Shown here: positions 57,365 through 64,000 of the stretch, in pieces
How positions within the stretch are numbered: the stretch's first letter is position 1
Layout: the number at the start of each line of letters is the position of its first letter
Origin: Bosea sp. ANAM02
GTDB taxonomy: Bacteria > Pseudomonadota > Alphaproteobacteria > Rhizobiales > Beijerinckiaceae
Assembly: GCF_011764485.1 (NCBI RefSeq)
Contig: NZ_AP022848.1
Coordinates: 2,756,001 to 2,820,000 of the forward strand
Reading direction: 5' to 3'
Length of the DNA stretch: 64,000 nucleotides
The notes under the pieces: generated by a model
What the model saw: the letters and a program-made list of their open reading frames with translations, nothing else
The model's database searches: none
What the model was told of the DNA's origin: nothing
Program-made: the position numbers and the translations under genes

Positions 57365-59021
57365 GGGCGGTCTCCTGGAAGGCGGCCTTGAACGGCGCGA
57401 GGCCGATGCGGCGGACATTGTCGATGAAGCTCTCGCCCTCGCTACGCGCGGCGAGATAGACGGAGACGATCCGCTCGATCGCATCCGGCACCTCCTCGGC
57501 GGCGAGGCCGGGGCCGAGAATCTCGCCGATCGCGGCATTCTCGGTGGCGTCGCCGCCGAGCGTGATCTGGTAGGATTCGATGCCGCGCTTCTCCAGGCCG
57601 AGAATGCCGATATGGCCGACATGGTGGTGGCCGCAGGCATTGATGCAGCCGGAGATCTTGATGCCGAGCGGGCCGATCTCGCGCTGGCGTGCCTCGTCGG
57701 CGAAGCGGCTCTGGATCGCCTGCGCGATCGGGATCGAGCGGGCCGTCGCCAGCGCGCAATAGTCGAGGCCGGGGCAGGAGATGATGTCGGTGACGAGCCC
57801 GACATTGGCGGTGGCTAAGCCCGCTTCGCCGAGTTGCTGCCAGATCGCGTAGAGATCGCGCTGGCGGACATGCGGCAGCACGAGGTTCTGCGCATGGGTG
57901 ACGCGCAACTCGTCGAAGGAATAGCGCTCGGCGAGATCGGCGACGCGGCGCATCTGCTCGCTGGTCGCGTCGCCGGGCGCCTGGCCGATCGGCTTCAGCG
58001 AGATCGTCAGTGCGGTATAGCCCGGCGCCTTGTGCGGCACCGTGTTGACCTCGACCCAGCGGGCGAAGGCCGGGTTCGCGGCCTTGGCCGCCTCCAGCGT
58101 GTTGCTGACGGCCGGCAGCACCTCGTAGCGCGGCGGCGCGAAATAGGCGGCGATGCGCGCGACCTCTTCCGGATCGGCGTTGATCGAGGGGCCGTCAAGC
58201 TGGGCGAATTCGGCCTCGACGCGGCGGGTGAACTCCTCGGCGCCGATCTCGTGGACGAGGATCTTGACGCGCGCCTTGTACTTGTTGTCGCGCCGGCCCT
58301 CGAGATTATAGACCCGCATGATCGCCTCGAGATAGGCGAGCAGGTCCTTCTTCGGCAGGTAGTCGCGCACGACCTTGCCGATCATCGGCGTGCGACCGAG
58401 CCCGCCGCCGACGCTGATCTCGTAGCAGGTCTCATGCGTTTCCGGGTGGCGGCGCAGGCGCAGCCCGATATCATGCGCCTTGATCACGGCACGGTCGGCC
58501 TCGGCGCCGGTCACCGCGATCTTGAACTTGCGCGGCAGGTAGCTGAACTCGGGATGGGCCGAGGACCATTGCCGGATCAGTTCGGCGGTCGGGCGCGGGT
58601 CCTCGATCTCGTCCTGTGCGACGCCAGCGAAATGATCGGCCGTGACATTGCGGATGCAATTGCCGGAGGTCTGGATGCAATGCATCTCGACATCGGCGAG
58701 CAGGCCGAGGATGGCGGGCACATCGCGCAGCTTCGGCCAGTTGAACTGCAGGTTCTGGCGCGTGGTGAAATGGCCATAGCCGCGGTCGTAGCGCTCGCCG
58801 ATCAACGCGAGCTGGCGCAGTTGCTGCGAGTTCAGCGTGCCGTAGGGCACGGCGATCCGCAGCATATAGGCGTGGAGCTGAAGATAGACGCCGTTCTTGA
58901 GCCGCAGCGGCTTGAACTCGTCCTCGGTCAGCGAGCCGTCGAGCCGGCGCGCCACCTGGTCGGTGAACTGCGCCACCCGCTCCCGGACGAAACGCTCGTC
59001 GAATTCGTCGTAACGATACAT
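57351..59021 (-). CDS. cysI: Siroheme-dependent nitrite/sulfite reductase (sulfite reductase hemoprotein)
   Basis: Reduces sulfite to sulfide by six electrons. It has 556 residues with the duplicated ferredoxin-like and siroheme-binding halves. The Cys ligands of the coupled 4Fe-4S/siroheme centre are C416 and C422 (in CPGLDYC) and C459 and C463 (in SGCINAC), followed by GHHHVGHIG. RQNLQFNW and TSGNCIRNVT are in the first half. Linkage to DUF2849, DUF934, cysG and a sulfate importer favours sulfite over nitrite. No cysJ flavoprotein is present, so the ferredoxin gene upstream is a likely electron donor. Confidence 0.93.
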   Translation of the reverse strand: MYRYDEFDERFVRERVAQFTDQVARRLDGSLTEDEFKPLRLKNGVYLQLHAYMLRIAVPYGTLNSQQLRQLALIGERYDRGYGHFTTRQNLQFNWPKLRDVPAILGLLADVEMHCIQTSGNCIRNVTADHFAGVAQDEIEDPRPTAELIRQWSSAHPEFSYLPRKFKIAVTGAEADRAVIKAHDIGLRLRRHPETHETCYEISVGGGLGRTPMIGKVVRDYLPKKDLLAYLEAIMRVYNLEGRRDNKYKARVKILVHEIGAEEFTRRVEAEFAQLDGPSINADPEEVARIAAYFAPPRYEVLPAVSNTLEAAKAANPAFARWVEVNTVPHKAPGYTALTISLKPIGQAPGDATSEQMRRVADLAERYSFDELRVTHAQNLVLPHVRQRDLYAIWQQLGEAGLATANVGLVTDIISCPGLDYCALATARSIPIAQAIQSRFADEARQREIGPLGIKISGCINACGHHHVGHIGILGLEKRGIESYQITLGGDATENAAIGEILGPGLAAEEVPDAIERIVSVYLAARSEGESFIDNVRRIGLAPFKAAFQETARAAA

Positions 59022-59023
59022 GG

Positions 59024-59380
59024 TCAGCCTTTCGGCGCGGAGGCGATGCCGTCTCCGGCCTGCTTGCCGAGATCGGGACGATTGCTGGGGCCGAGCGTCT
59101 TGAAGCGCTCGCGGAAATGGCGCGGCACCGGGCTGCCGCTCTCGATGGCGACATCGACGAGATAGGCGTCCACGACCTTGTTGCCGCGCAGCTCGGCGGC
59201 AGCGAAGGCTTCGAGCCGTTCGGCTGCTGCGTCATCGGCCGCGACCAGCGCGAGAGCCGGATCGCGCGTCCAGGCCAGCGGGCCGGAACCATCGATGAAG
59301 GCGAAGACGACATCGCCGTCGAGCAGGTCGTTGGCGAGGAGGATCGCCGGCAGCGGAACGCGTTTCGCTTGGGCGGCCAT
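59024..59380 (-). CDS. DUF2849 family protein
   Basis: A 118-residue protein of the DUF2849 family, a small alphaproteobacterial companion of cysI of unknown function. It starts MAAQAKRVPLPAILLANDLLDGDVVF, quoted here in part (PLPAILLANDLLDGDVVF), the family hallmark. ATG at 59380 has GGAGG seven bases upstream; a GTG one codon earlier overlaps the ferredoxin stop. It ends two bases before cysI. Confidence 0.87.
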   Translation of the reverse strand: MAAQAKRVPLPAILLANDLLDGDVVFAFIDGSGPLAWTRDPALALVAADDAAAERLEAFAAAELRGNKVVDAYLVDVAIESGSPVPRHFRERFKTLGPSNRPDLGKQAGDGIASAPKG

Positions 59381-59706
59381 CACGCGGCCTCCGCGAGCGT
59401 CAGCGTCAGCCCGTCGAGATCGTCAGCCCAGATGATCTGGCAGGAGAGGCGCGAGGTCGCCTCGATCAACGGCAATTCGTCGAGCGCGTCGATCTCCTCG
59501 TCGCGCGGCTCGGGCAGGCGCTTGGCCCATTCCTGCGCGACGATGACATGGCAGGTGCCGCAATCGCAGGAACCGCCGCAGACGCCCTCGATGCCGACCT
59601 TGTAGTCGCGCAGGATCTCCATGACCCGCCAGCCTTCCACGGCTTCGAGTTCATGACTCCGGCCCTGTCGATCGATGACGTTGAGAACTGCCACGATGAC
59701 GCCCAT
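59380..59706 (-). CDS. Adrenodoxin-type 2Fe-2S ferredoxin
   Basis: A 108-residue electron carrier. The cluster ligands are C43, C49, C52 and C89, giving the C-x5-C-x2-C...C spacing of adrenodoxin/FdxB-type ferredoxins. It is the first gene of the operon with DUF2849, cysI, DUF934 and cysG, and its stop overlaps the next start. This suggests that it donates electrons to the sulfite reductase, which lacks a CysJ partner here. The start codon has only a weak ribosome site, and a GTG a few codons later is possible. Confidence 0.9.
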   Translation of the reverse strand: MGVIVAVLNVIDRQGRSHELEAVEGWRVMEILRDYKVGIEGVCGGSCDCGTCHVIVAQEWAKRLPEPRDEEIDALDELPLIEATSRLSCQIIWADDLDGLTLTLAEAA

Positions 59707-59766
59707 CCCGTTCGGTCTTTCGAACAGAGGTTTTACGCTATGGGCGGGGTATGGCTCAATTCACAT

Positions 59767-59794
59767 CAGGTAGTCGGTTTTTTCAAATTACCTG
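59767..59794. promoter_or_regulatory. Dyad upstream of the ferredoxin-cysI operon
   Basis: CAGGTA (59767-59772) and TACCTG (59789-59794) are reverse complements separated by 16 bases, in an AT-rich stretch (59731-59870) 60 bases before the ferredoxin start. This is the expected place for the operon promoter and a sulfur-responsive regulator site. No regulator can be assigned. Confidence 0.4.
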
Positions 59795-59883
59795 CACACT
59801 AGAGTAGAATTATCCTGAAGAAGGATTTTCTAGCCGATCTGCCGCAAATTTATGCCATTCTGGCTGCCTTAGGCGCCGCCACT

Positions 59884-60014
59884 TGTCATTCCGGGGCTTC
59901 GCGTAGCGAAGAACCCGGAACCCACGACCGGGCGAGCGGCCTATAAGGCGGCATCGAATGTCTAACCCCGTCTTGGGTTCCGGGTTCGCGCCTGCGGCAC
60001 GCCCCGGAATGACA
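59884..60014. repeat. ATTCCGGG-family palindromic repeat
   Basis: GTCATTCCGGGGCTTCGCG with AACCCGGAACCCACGACCGGG is mirrored by CCCGTCTTGGGTTCCGGGTTCG (two pieces) and CCCCGGAATGAC. Together with the AT-rich promoter region it accounts for the 343-base gap between the ferredoxin and the oxidoreductase genes. Confidence 0.85.
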
Positions 60015-60049
60015 ACAGTGGTTCTGCCCGCAAGCGATCGGTCCGCGCG

Positions 60050-61024
60050 TCAGCCACTTTTCAGGATCGTCTCGACGATGTCCTGCACATCGAACGCTTC
60101 GCCGAGTGTTGCAAGGTGATGCGGCTCGCCGCGGGTCAGCTTGGCCACGCCTTCGAGCTGTCGGCGCAGCGCCAGCGGGCGCGCTTCGTTCTGGGAGAGC
60201 GCTTCCGGATCGGGCTGCCAGCTTCCATCGGCAAGGCGACGCTCGGCGCGCGACCAGTCGCAGAGCCGGATAGCGCCCTTATCCCCTTCCAGCGTCCAGA
60301 CGTTATGATCGTCCTTTGCCGTCGTGCCGACGCTGCCGGTCAGCGTGACGGGCAGGGCGCCGGCGGTCAGCGTCGCCTCGATCCGGCGCTCGCTCTTGCC
60401 GGCTTCGGGATAGGCCGCTTTCGCCGCAAGGCCCGAGAACGGCCCGGCGATGCGGCGGGTCAGGAACAGGAAATGCGAGACGACCTCGCGGGTGAAGCCG
60501 CCCTGCGCCCTACCATCGAGCCAGCCGGCCGCATCGACCTGCCAGGAACGCGGCCAGTTCGCGAAGGCGACTTCGATCGAGACGCGCTGGGGCGTGCCGA
60601 CGGCGCCCGAGTCGATCCACTCGCGCAGACGCGCCACCGCAGGCGAGGAAGCAAAGGGGAAATTCACCGCACCGCGATCGCCGGCCTCGGCGACGAAGGC
60701 ACGGGCATCCTCGACATCGACCGCCAGCGGCTTCTCGCAGAACACCGCCTTGCCGGCGGCGAGCGCGGCGCGCGCATGGGCGAGATGGGAGGAGGGCGGC
60801 GAGGCGATATAGACGCAGTCGCTCGCCGCGATCAGGGCGGCGGCGTCCGGCTGATGCGCCACGGCCGGCAAGGCTGCGCCGATCCGTGCCATCGCCTCGG
60901 TGGAGGGGTCCCAGATGCCGGCGACGCGCAGCGCGGTCGCTGGCTGGTCGATCGCGGCGCGCAGCATGCGCTCGCCCATGATGCCGGCGCCGATGAGGCC
61001 AAGGGAAATCGGGTTGTCGCTCAT
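60050..61024 (-). CDS. Gfo/Idh/MocA-family oxidoreductase
   Basis: NAD(P)-dependent sugar or inositol-type dehydrogenase; the substrate is unknown. It has 324 residues. The Rossmann motif GLIGAGIMGERML is near residue 9, the family hallmark CEKPLAVDVEDA is near 95, and a C-terminal GFO_IDH_MocA_C-type domain follows. No sugar catabolic genes are adjacent, so the pathway is not clear. It lies 80 bases downstream of the O-antigen-ligase-like gene on the same strand. Confidence 0.88.
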   Translation of the reverse strand: MSDNPISLGLIGAGIMGERMLRAAIDQPATALRVAGIWDPSTEAMARIGAALPAVAHQPDAAALIAASDCVYIASPPSSHLAHARAALAAGKAVFCEKPLAVDVEDARAFVAEAGDRGAVNFPFASSPAVARLREWIDSGAVGTPQRVSIEVAFANWPRSWQVDAAGWLDGRAQGGFTREVVSHFLFLTRRIAGPFSGLAAKAAYPEAGKSERRIEATLTAGALPVTLTGSVGTTAKDDHNVWTLEGDKGAIRLCDWSRAERRLADGSWQPDPEALSQNEARPLALRRQLEGVAKLTRGEPHHLATLGEAFDVQDIVETILKSG

Positions 61025-61104
61025 GAATGTCTCGCTCGCCGGGTCAGCCTGCAGGCTGCTGTTTCTCCGGGCGAGACGCGGTTGTCCAGTCCTTCGCTGT
61101 CCCG

Positions 61105-62442
61105 TCAGGCTTTCGGAGACCTGGCCCGCATCTGCCCGGCCAGGCCGACCCCCACGACCGCCAGCGCAAACAGCACCCAGAGCGGGTCGGCGCGGTTGAG
61201 CAGGAAGGATTCCAGCATCCCGACATAGGTCATGAAGATCACGACCATCACGAAAAGGTCGGCAAGCCGGCGATTCGCCGCGATGCGGCAGGCGCGCAGG
61301 TAATCGACCAGCGGCAGCCCCATCAGGATGAAGATCGTCACGACGGCACCGGGCACACCGAGGGTCAGCGCCGCATCGAGATAGCTGTCATGGCCGGAGC
61401 CGATGCCGCGGATATCCCAGCTCGCCTCGTAGTTCTCCTCGAGGCCGGTCACCGCCGGCGTCTGCCAGAAGCTGGCATAACCGTAGCCGAGCCAGGGTTT
61501 CTCGGCGATGCGCTGCAGGGCGAATTTCCAGATCTCGTCGCGGCCGGTGAAGGTCGGGTCCGAGATCAGCGCCTTGAGCATGGCGTTGAGCGCGGGCGAC
61601 ATCACGGAGCCGACCGTCAGCGCCGCGATCAGGCCGACCAGTGCGAGATGGACCAAGACCGCGAGCCCCGGGCGGCCGGTGATGCGTGCCAGCGTGACCA
61701 CGCCGATGGCGAGCGGCAGGAAGCCCATCGTCGTCTTGGAGCCGCTGTTGAGCACGAAGAGCAGGCCGAGGCCGACGACGATGGCACCGCGCCAGCGCAA
61801 TCCGCTGCGCCAGCCATAGATCCCGATCATCGCCACGATCGAGAAGACCGGGGCGGCGAAGTTCTTGTGCGAGAGATGGCCGCGCCAGTCGCCGGCATGC
61901 ACGCCTTCCGCGCCCTCCGAACTGTGGACGACCAGATGCGGCGCCAGGACGAGCATGGCATAGACCAGCAGCAGCAGGACGAGGCAGGCATTGACCGCCG
62001 CGACGGCGAAGCTGCGCTCGTCGCGGGGCAGCACGAGCACGCCGGCGACGACGATCATCACGATAGCGGTGAGCAGCAGGCCGCGCAGCGAAGCCGTCGG
62101 GTCGAGCGATTGCGCGATCGAGAGCGCCGCGATGCCGAAGACGACGGCCCAGCGGCCGAATCCGAGCCGCGCCAGCACGTCGCGCCGCGCCAGTCCCAGC
62201 ATGGCCGCGAGGAAGACGAGGCCGAGCCCGAACCAGCCGACCTGGTTGACGATGTTGCCGGTCGATTCGCCCGGTGCCGTCTGCTCCGGCACGCCGGCGA
62301 AGGGCTGCAGCGAGAGCATCAGGACGAACAGCCCGGATCCGGCGAGGATGCCTTGGTACGCCCCGGTACGGTCGGGATCGTCCGTGCGCAACGCCCCAGT
62401 GGGGTTGTGACTGTCGTTGATCGTCGAGGCGCTGTCGCTCAT
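61105..62442 (-). CDS. O-antigen ligase family membrane protein (Wzy_C)
   Basis: A polytopic inner-membrane protein of 445 residues with about ten to twelve hydrophobic segments. The large periplasmic loop has the Wzy_C-type GSGHDSYLDAALTLGVPG with a conserved His, and a preceding FTGRDEIWKFALQRIAEKPWLGYGYASFW typical of the family (quoted in part: RIAEKPWLGYGYASFW). It probably polymerises or ligates a surface polysaccharide. No glycosyltransferase genes lie nearby. ATG at 62442 is chosen as the first plausible start; the frame is open to 62484. Confidence 0.85.
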   Translation of the reverse strand: MSDSASTINDSHNPTGALRTDDPDRTGAYQGILAGSGLFVLMLSLQPFAGVPEQTAPGESTGNIVNQVGWFGLGLVFLAAMLGLARRDVLARLGFGRWAVVFGIAALSIAQSLDPTASLRGLLLTAIVMIVVAGVLVLPRDERSFAVAAVNACLVLLLLVYAMLVLAPHLVVHSSEGAEGVHAGDWRGHLSHKNFAAPVFSIVAMIGIYGWRSGLRWRGAIVVGLGLLFVLNSGSKTTMGFLPLAIGVVTLARITGRPGLAVLVHLALVGLIAALTVGSVMSPALNAMLKALISDPTFTGRDEIWKFALQRIAEKPWLGYGYASFWQTPAVTGLEENYEASWDIRGIGSGHDSYLDAALTLGVPGAVVTIFILMGLPLVDYLRACRIAANRRLADLFVMVVIFMTYVGMLESFLLNRADPLWVLFALAVVGVGLAGQMRARSPKA

Positions 62443-62629
62443 GAACCTGTCGCGATCATCCGCAATTGGCCCGGCGAGAAGCACGCCGGCGCTCAGCAGG
62501 ATAGGTCCTGAATCTTAAGGCAGCCTGAGCGCTTTGATCGCCGGCAATCCCCGAGCGTTTACGTCTCCTTTATATTCGACGGTTGAACTGGAGCTTCGCG
62601 TCCGAATGCCAAGTCCGGGAGCGCCAGGA

Positions 62630-63847
62630 ATGACAGTCCTTTCCGCTGCGAACGAACAGGTCCGCCTCAACGCGCTCGCGCGCTACGATGTTCTCGATAC
62701 GCCGAACGAAAGCGTCTTCGACCGCATTACAAGCCTCGTCTGTAGCATCTTCGCGGTGCCGATGGCGACGGTGACGTTCCTCGACGCGCACCGTCAATGG
62801 TTCAAGTCGCGCCAGGGAATTACCGATTGCGAGGGCGATCGCGGTCCCGCCTTTTGCAACCTCACCATCCGCCAGAGCGAGCCGCTGATCGTGACGGACA
62901 CGCATCAGGACGGCCGCTTCGCCAACAACCCGCTGGTGCTCGGCCCGCCCTTCCTGCGCTTCTATGTCGGCATTCCGCTGCGCAGCACCGAGGGCCAGAA
63001 TATCGGCACACTCTGCGCCATGTCTCCCGAGCCGCGGGCGATCAGCGCCGCGGAAATAGCGATCCTCTCCGATCTTGCTGCCGTCGTCATGGAAACGCTG
63101 GAATTGCGGCTCCTCGCCACGACGGACGGCCTGACCGGGGCGCTCTCGCGCCGCGCCTTTCGCGACGAGGGCGCCCGCACCCTCGCACTCGCTCAGCGCC
63201 ACCGCCATGACGTCAGCTGCATCGCGCTCGACCTCGATCACTTCAAGTCTATCAACGATACCCATGGCCACGCCGCAGGCGATTCTGTGCTCTTTGGCAC
63301 CGTCGCCGCCTGCCGCCGCCTGCTGCGCCAGACCGATCTGATCGGCCGCGTCGGCGGCGAGGAATTCGCCGTGCTCCTGCCCTATGCCGATCGGGCGGCT
63401 GCGCTCGGCGTCGCCGAGAAGCTGCGCGCCGGCATCGCGGCCGAGAGCTTCGACGGAAGCGAGGGCCCATTCAAGGTCACGGCGAGCTTCGGCATCGCAA
63501 CCCTGACGCCGGCATCCGCCGATCTCGACACGTTGCTGGCCCTCGCGGACGCGGCGCTCTACTGCGCCAAGAGCGAGGGGCGCAACCGCTGCATCGCCGC
63601 GCCCGCGACCGACATCGCAAGCGTCGGCCGGCGCGTACTCAAGGCCGGGCAGATCGTCTTCAACGGCGGCCGCTCCGCCATCGACTGCACGGTCAAGCGG
63701 CTCTCGGGGGAGGGCGCGAGCCTCGCCGTGCTGAGCACCGCCGGCGTGCCAGAGCGCTTCAAGCTCGCGATCGCGGCGGACGGTTTCTCGAAGACCTGCG
63801 CCATCGCCCGCAAGGCCGGCAGCGAGATCGAGGTCCAGTTCGCGTGA
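62630..63847 (+). CDS. GAF-GGDEF-PilZ protein (diguanylate cyclase with c-di-GMP-binding tail)
   Basis: A soluble signalling protein of 405 residues. A GAF domain fills about 10-160 (LDTPNESVFDRITSL at its start, IPLRSTEGQNIGTLCAMS near its end). A GGDEF domain lies at about 165-325 with GGEEF at 242-246 and an I-site RQTD five residues before it, so activity is expected. The last ~75 residues (RRVLKAGQIVFNGGRSAIDC onward) look like the short alphaproteobacterial PilZ domain that binds c-di-GMP. ATG at 62630 has GGGAG eight bases upstream; ATG at 62606 is an alternative. It is divergent from the O-antigen-ligase-like gene. Confidence 0.88.
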   Translation: MTVLSAANEQVRLNALARYDVLDTPNESVFDRITSLVCSIFAVPMATVTFLDAHRQWFKSRQGITDCEGDRGPAFCNLTIRQSEPLIVTDTHQDGRFANNPLVLGPPFLRFYVGIPLRSTEGQNIGTLCAMSPEPRAISAAEIAILSDLAAVVMETLELRLLATTDGLTGALSRRAFRDEGARTLALAQRHRHDVSCIALDLDHFKSINDTHGHAAGDSVLFGTVAACRRLLRQTDLIGRVGGEEFAVLLPYADRAAALGVAEKLRAGIAAESFDGSEGPFKVTASFGIATLTPASADLDTLLALADAALYCAKSEGRNRCIAAPATDIASVGRRVLKAGQIVFNGGRSAIDCTVKRLSGEGASLAVLSTAGVPERFKLAIAADGFSKTCAIARKAGSEIEVQFA

Positions 63848-63938
63848 GCACGGGGCAGGGGCCCACCCCAAGCCGCGCGGTTGACGGGTCCTGCAACGCT
63901 GCCGCATGACACGGGCCTCGACCAAGGAGGCCCGCCCC

Positions 63939-64000
63939 ATGAAAGCCGTCGTCTACGAAGCCTTCGGGCAGGCTCCCGAACTGCGCATCCTGCCGGACCC
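63939..64000 (+). CDS. Zinc-dependent alcohol dehydrogenase, N-terminal fragment
   Basis: Only the first 20 codons are in the window. The start MKAVVYEAFGQAPELRIL is typical of zinc-binding medium-chain dehydrogenases. A strong AAGGAGG (63924-63930) lies eight bases before the ATG. The gene continues beyond the window, so the zinc ligands cannot be checked. Confidence 0.7.
   Translation, partial: MKAVVYEAFGQAPELRILPD

Noticed and set aside
57365..57805. A longer DUF934 protein starting at 57805
   Set aside because: The upstream extension is Arg/Ser-rich shadow sequence inside cysI, whereas the GTG at 57364 has a clear AGGAG and a family-like start.

Overview
The window is GC-rich alphaproteobacterial chromosome, most likely from the Hyphomicrobiales and plausibly Bosea or a close relative. 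The reasons are the gene order (dnaE, rpsB-tsf-pyrH-frr-uppS-cdsA-dxr-rseP-bamA-lpxD-fabZ-lpxA-lpxI-lpxB, gltA, gltX, comEC, lexA, moeA-moaC-trpC-trpD-trpG), the long C-terminal tail on ribosomal protein S2, LpxI in place of LpxH, the GTTC-N7-GTTC type of LexA box, and many short palindromic repeats of the rhizobial kind. The genus is inference. No rRNA, tRNA, CRISPR array, insertion sequence or prophage was seen.

Region 1 (1-6300): a LexA-box promoter drives a previously unlisted 36-residue single-pass membrane protein, followed by dnaE (replicative polymerase), a palindromic repeat block, nicotinamidase pncA and a membrane diguanylate cyclase. Region 2 (6300-22400): the core translation and envelope block. 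It makes S2, EF-Ts, UMP kinase, ribosome recycling factor, undecaprenyl diphosphate synthase, CDP-diglyceride synthase, DXP reductoisomerase, RseP, BamA and most of the early lipid A pathway (LpxD, FabZ, LpxA, LpxI, LpxB), often with overlapping start and stop codons.

Region 3 (22400-33600), mostly on the minus strand: citrate synthase, glutamyl-tRNA synthetase, ComEC (plus strand), LexA with a LexA box inside its own promoter, molybdopterin genes moeA and moaC, and trpC, trpD and trpG without an adjacent trpE. Region 4 (33600-50800): accessory metabolism and unknowns. It holds an aldo/keto reductase, a HerA/DUF87-type ATPase, two small secreted proteins, an AMP-binding-like protein with a degenerate P-loop coupled to a peptide-type solute-binding protein, an IalB protein, HspQ, a malyl-CoA-lyase-like protein divergent from an AEC transporter, a class III CoA-transferase, a UbiH-type hydroxylase, quinone oxidoreductase, RimO, a tandem rhodanese and an OsmC protein.

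Region 5 (51000-59900), minus strand: a sulfate assimilation block. Ferredoxin, DUF2849, sulfite reductase, DUF934, a small membrane protein and siroheme synthase form one tightly packed operon. The sulfate ABC transporter (sbp-cysT-cysW-cysA) follows downstream. Region 6 (60000-64000): a Gfo/Idh/MocA oxidoreductase, an O-antigen-ligase-like membrane protein, a GAF-GGDEF-PilZ protein and the start of a zinc alcohol dehydrogenase.

Between genes lie at least five families of palindromic repeats. In two places one family sits inside the loop of another. The observation most worth following up is the SOS-type promoter at 87-114 in front of the 36-residue membrane protein, which recalls the SOS-induced division inhibitor SidA of Caulobacter.
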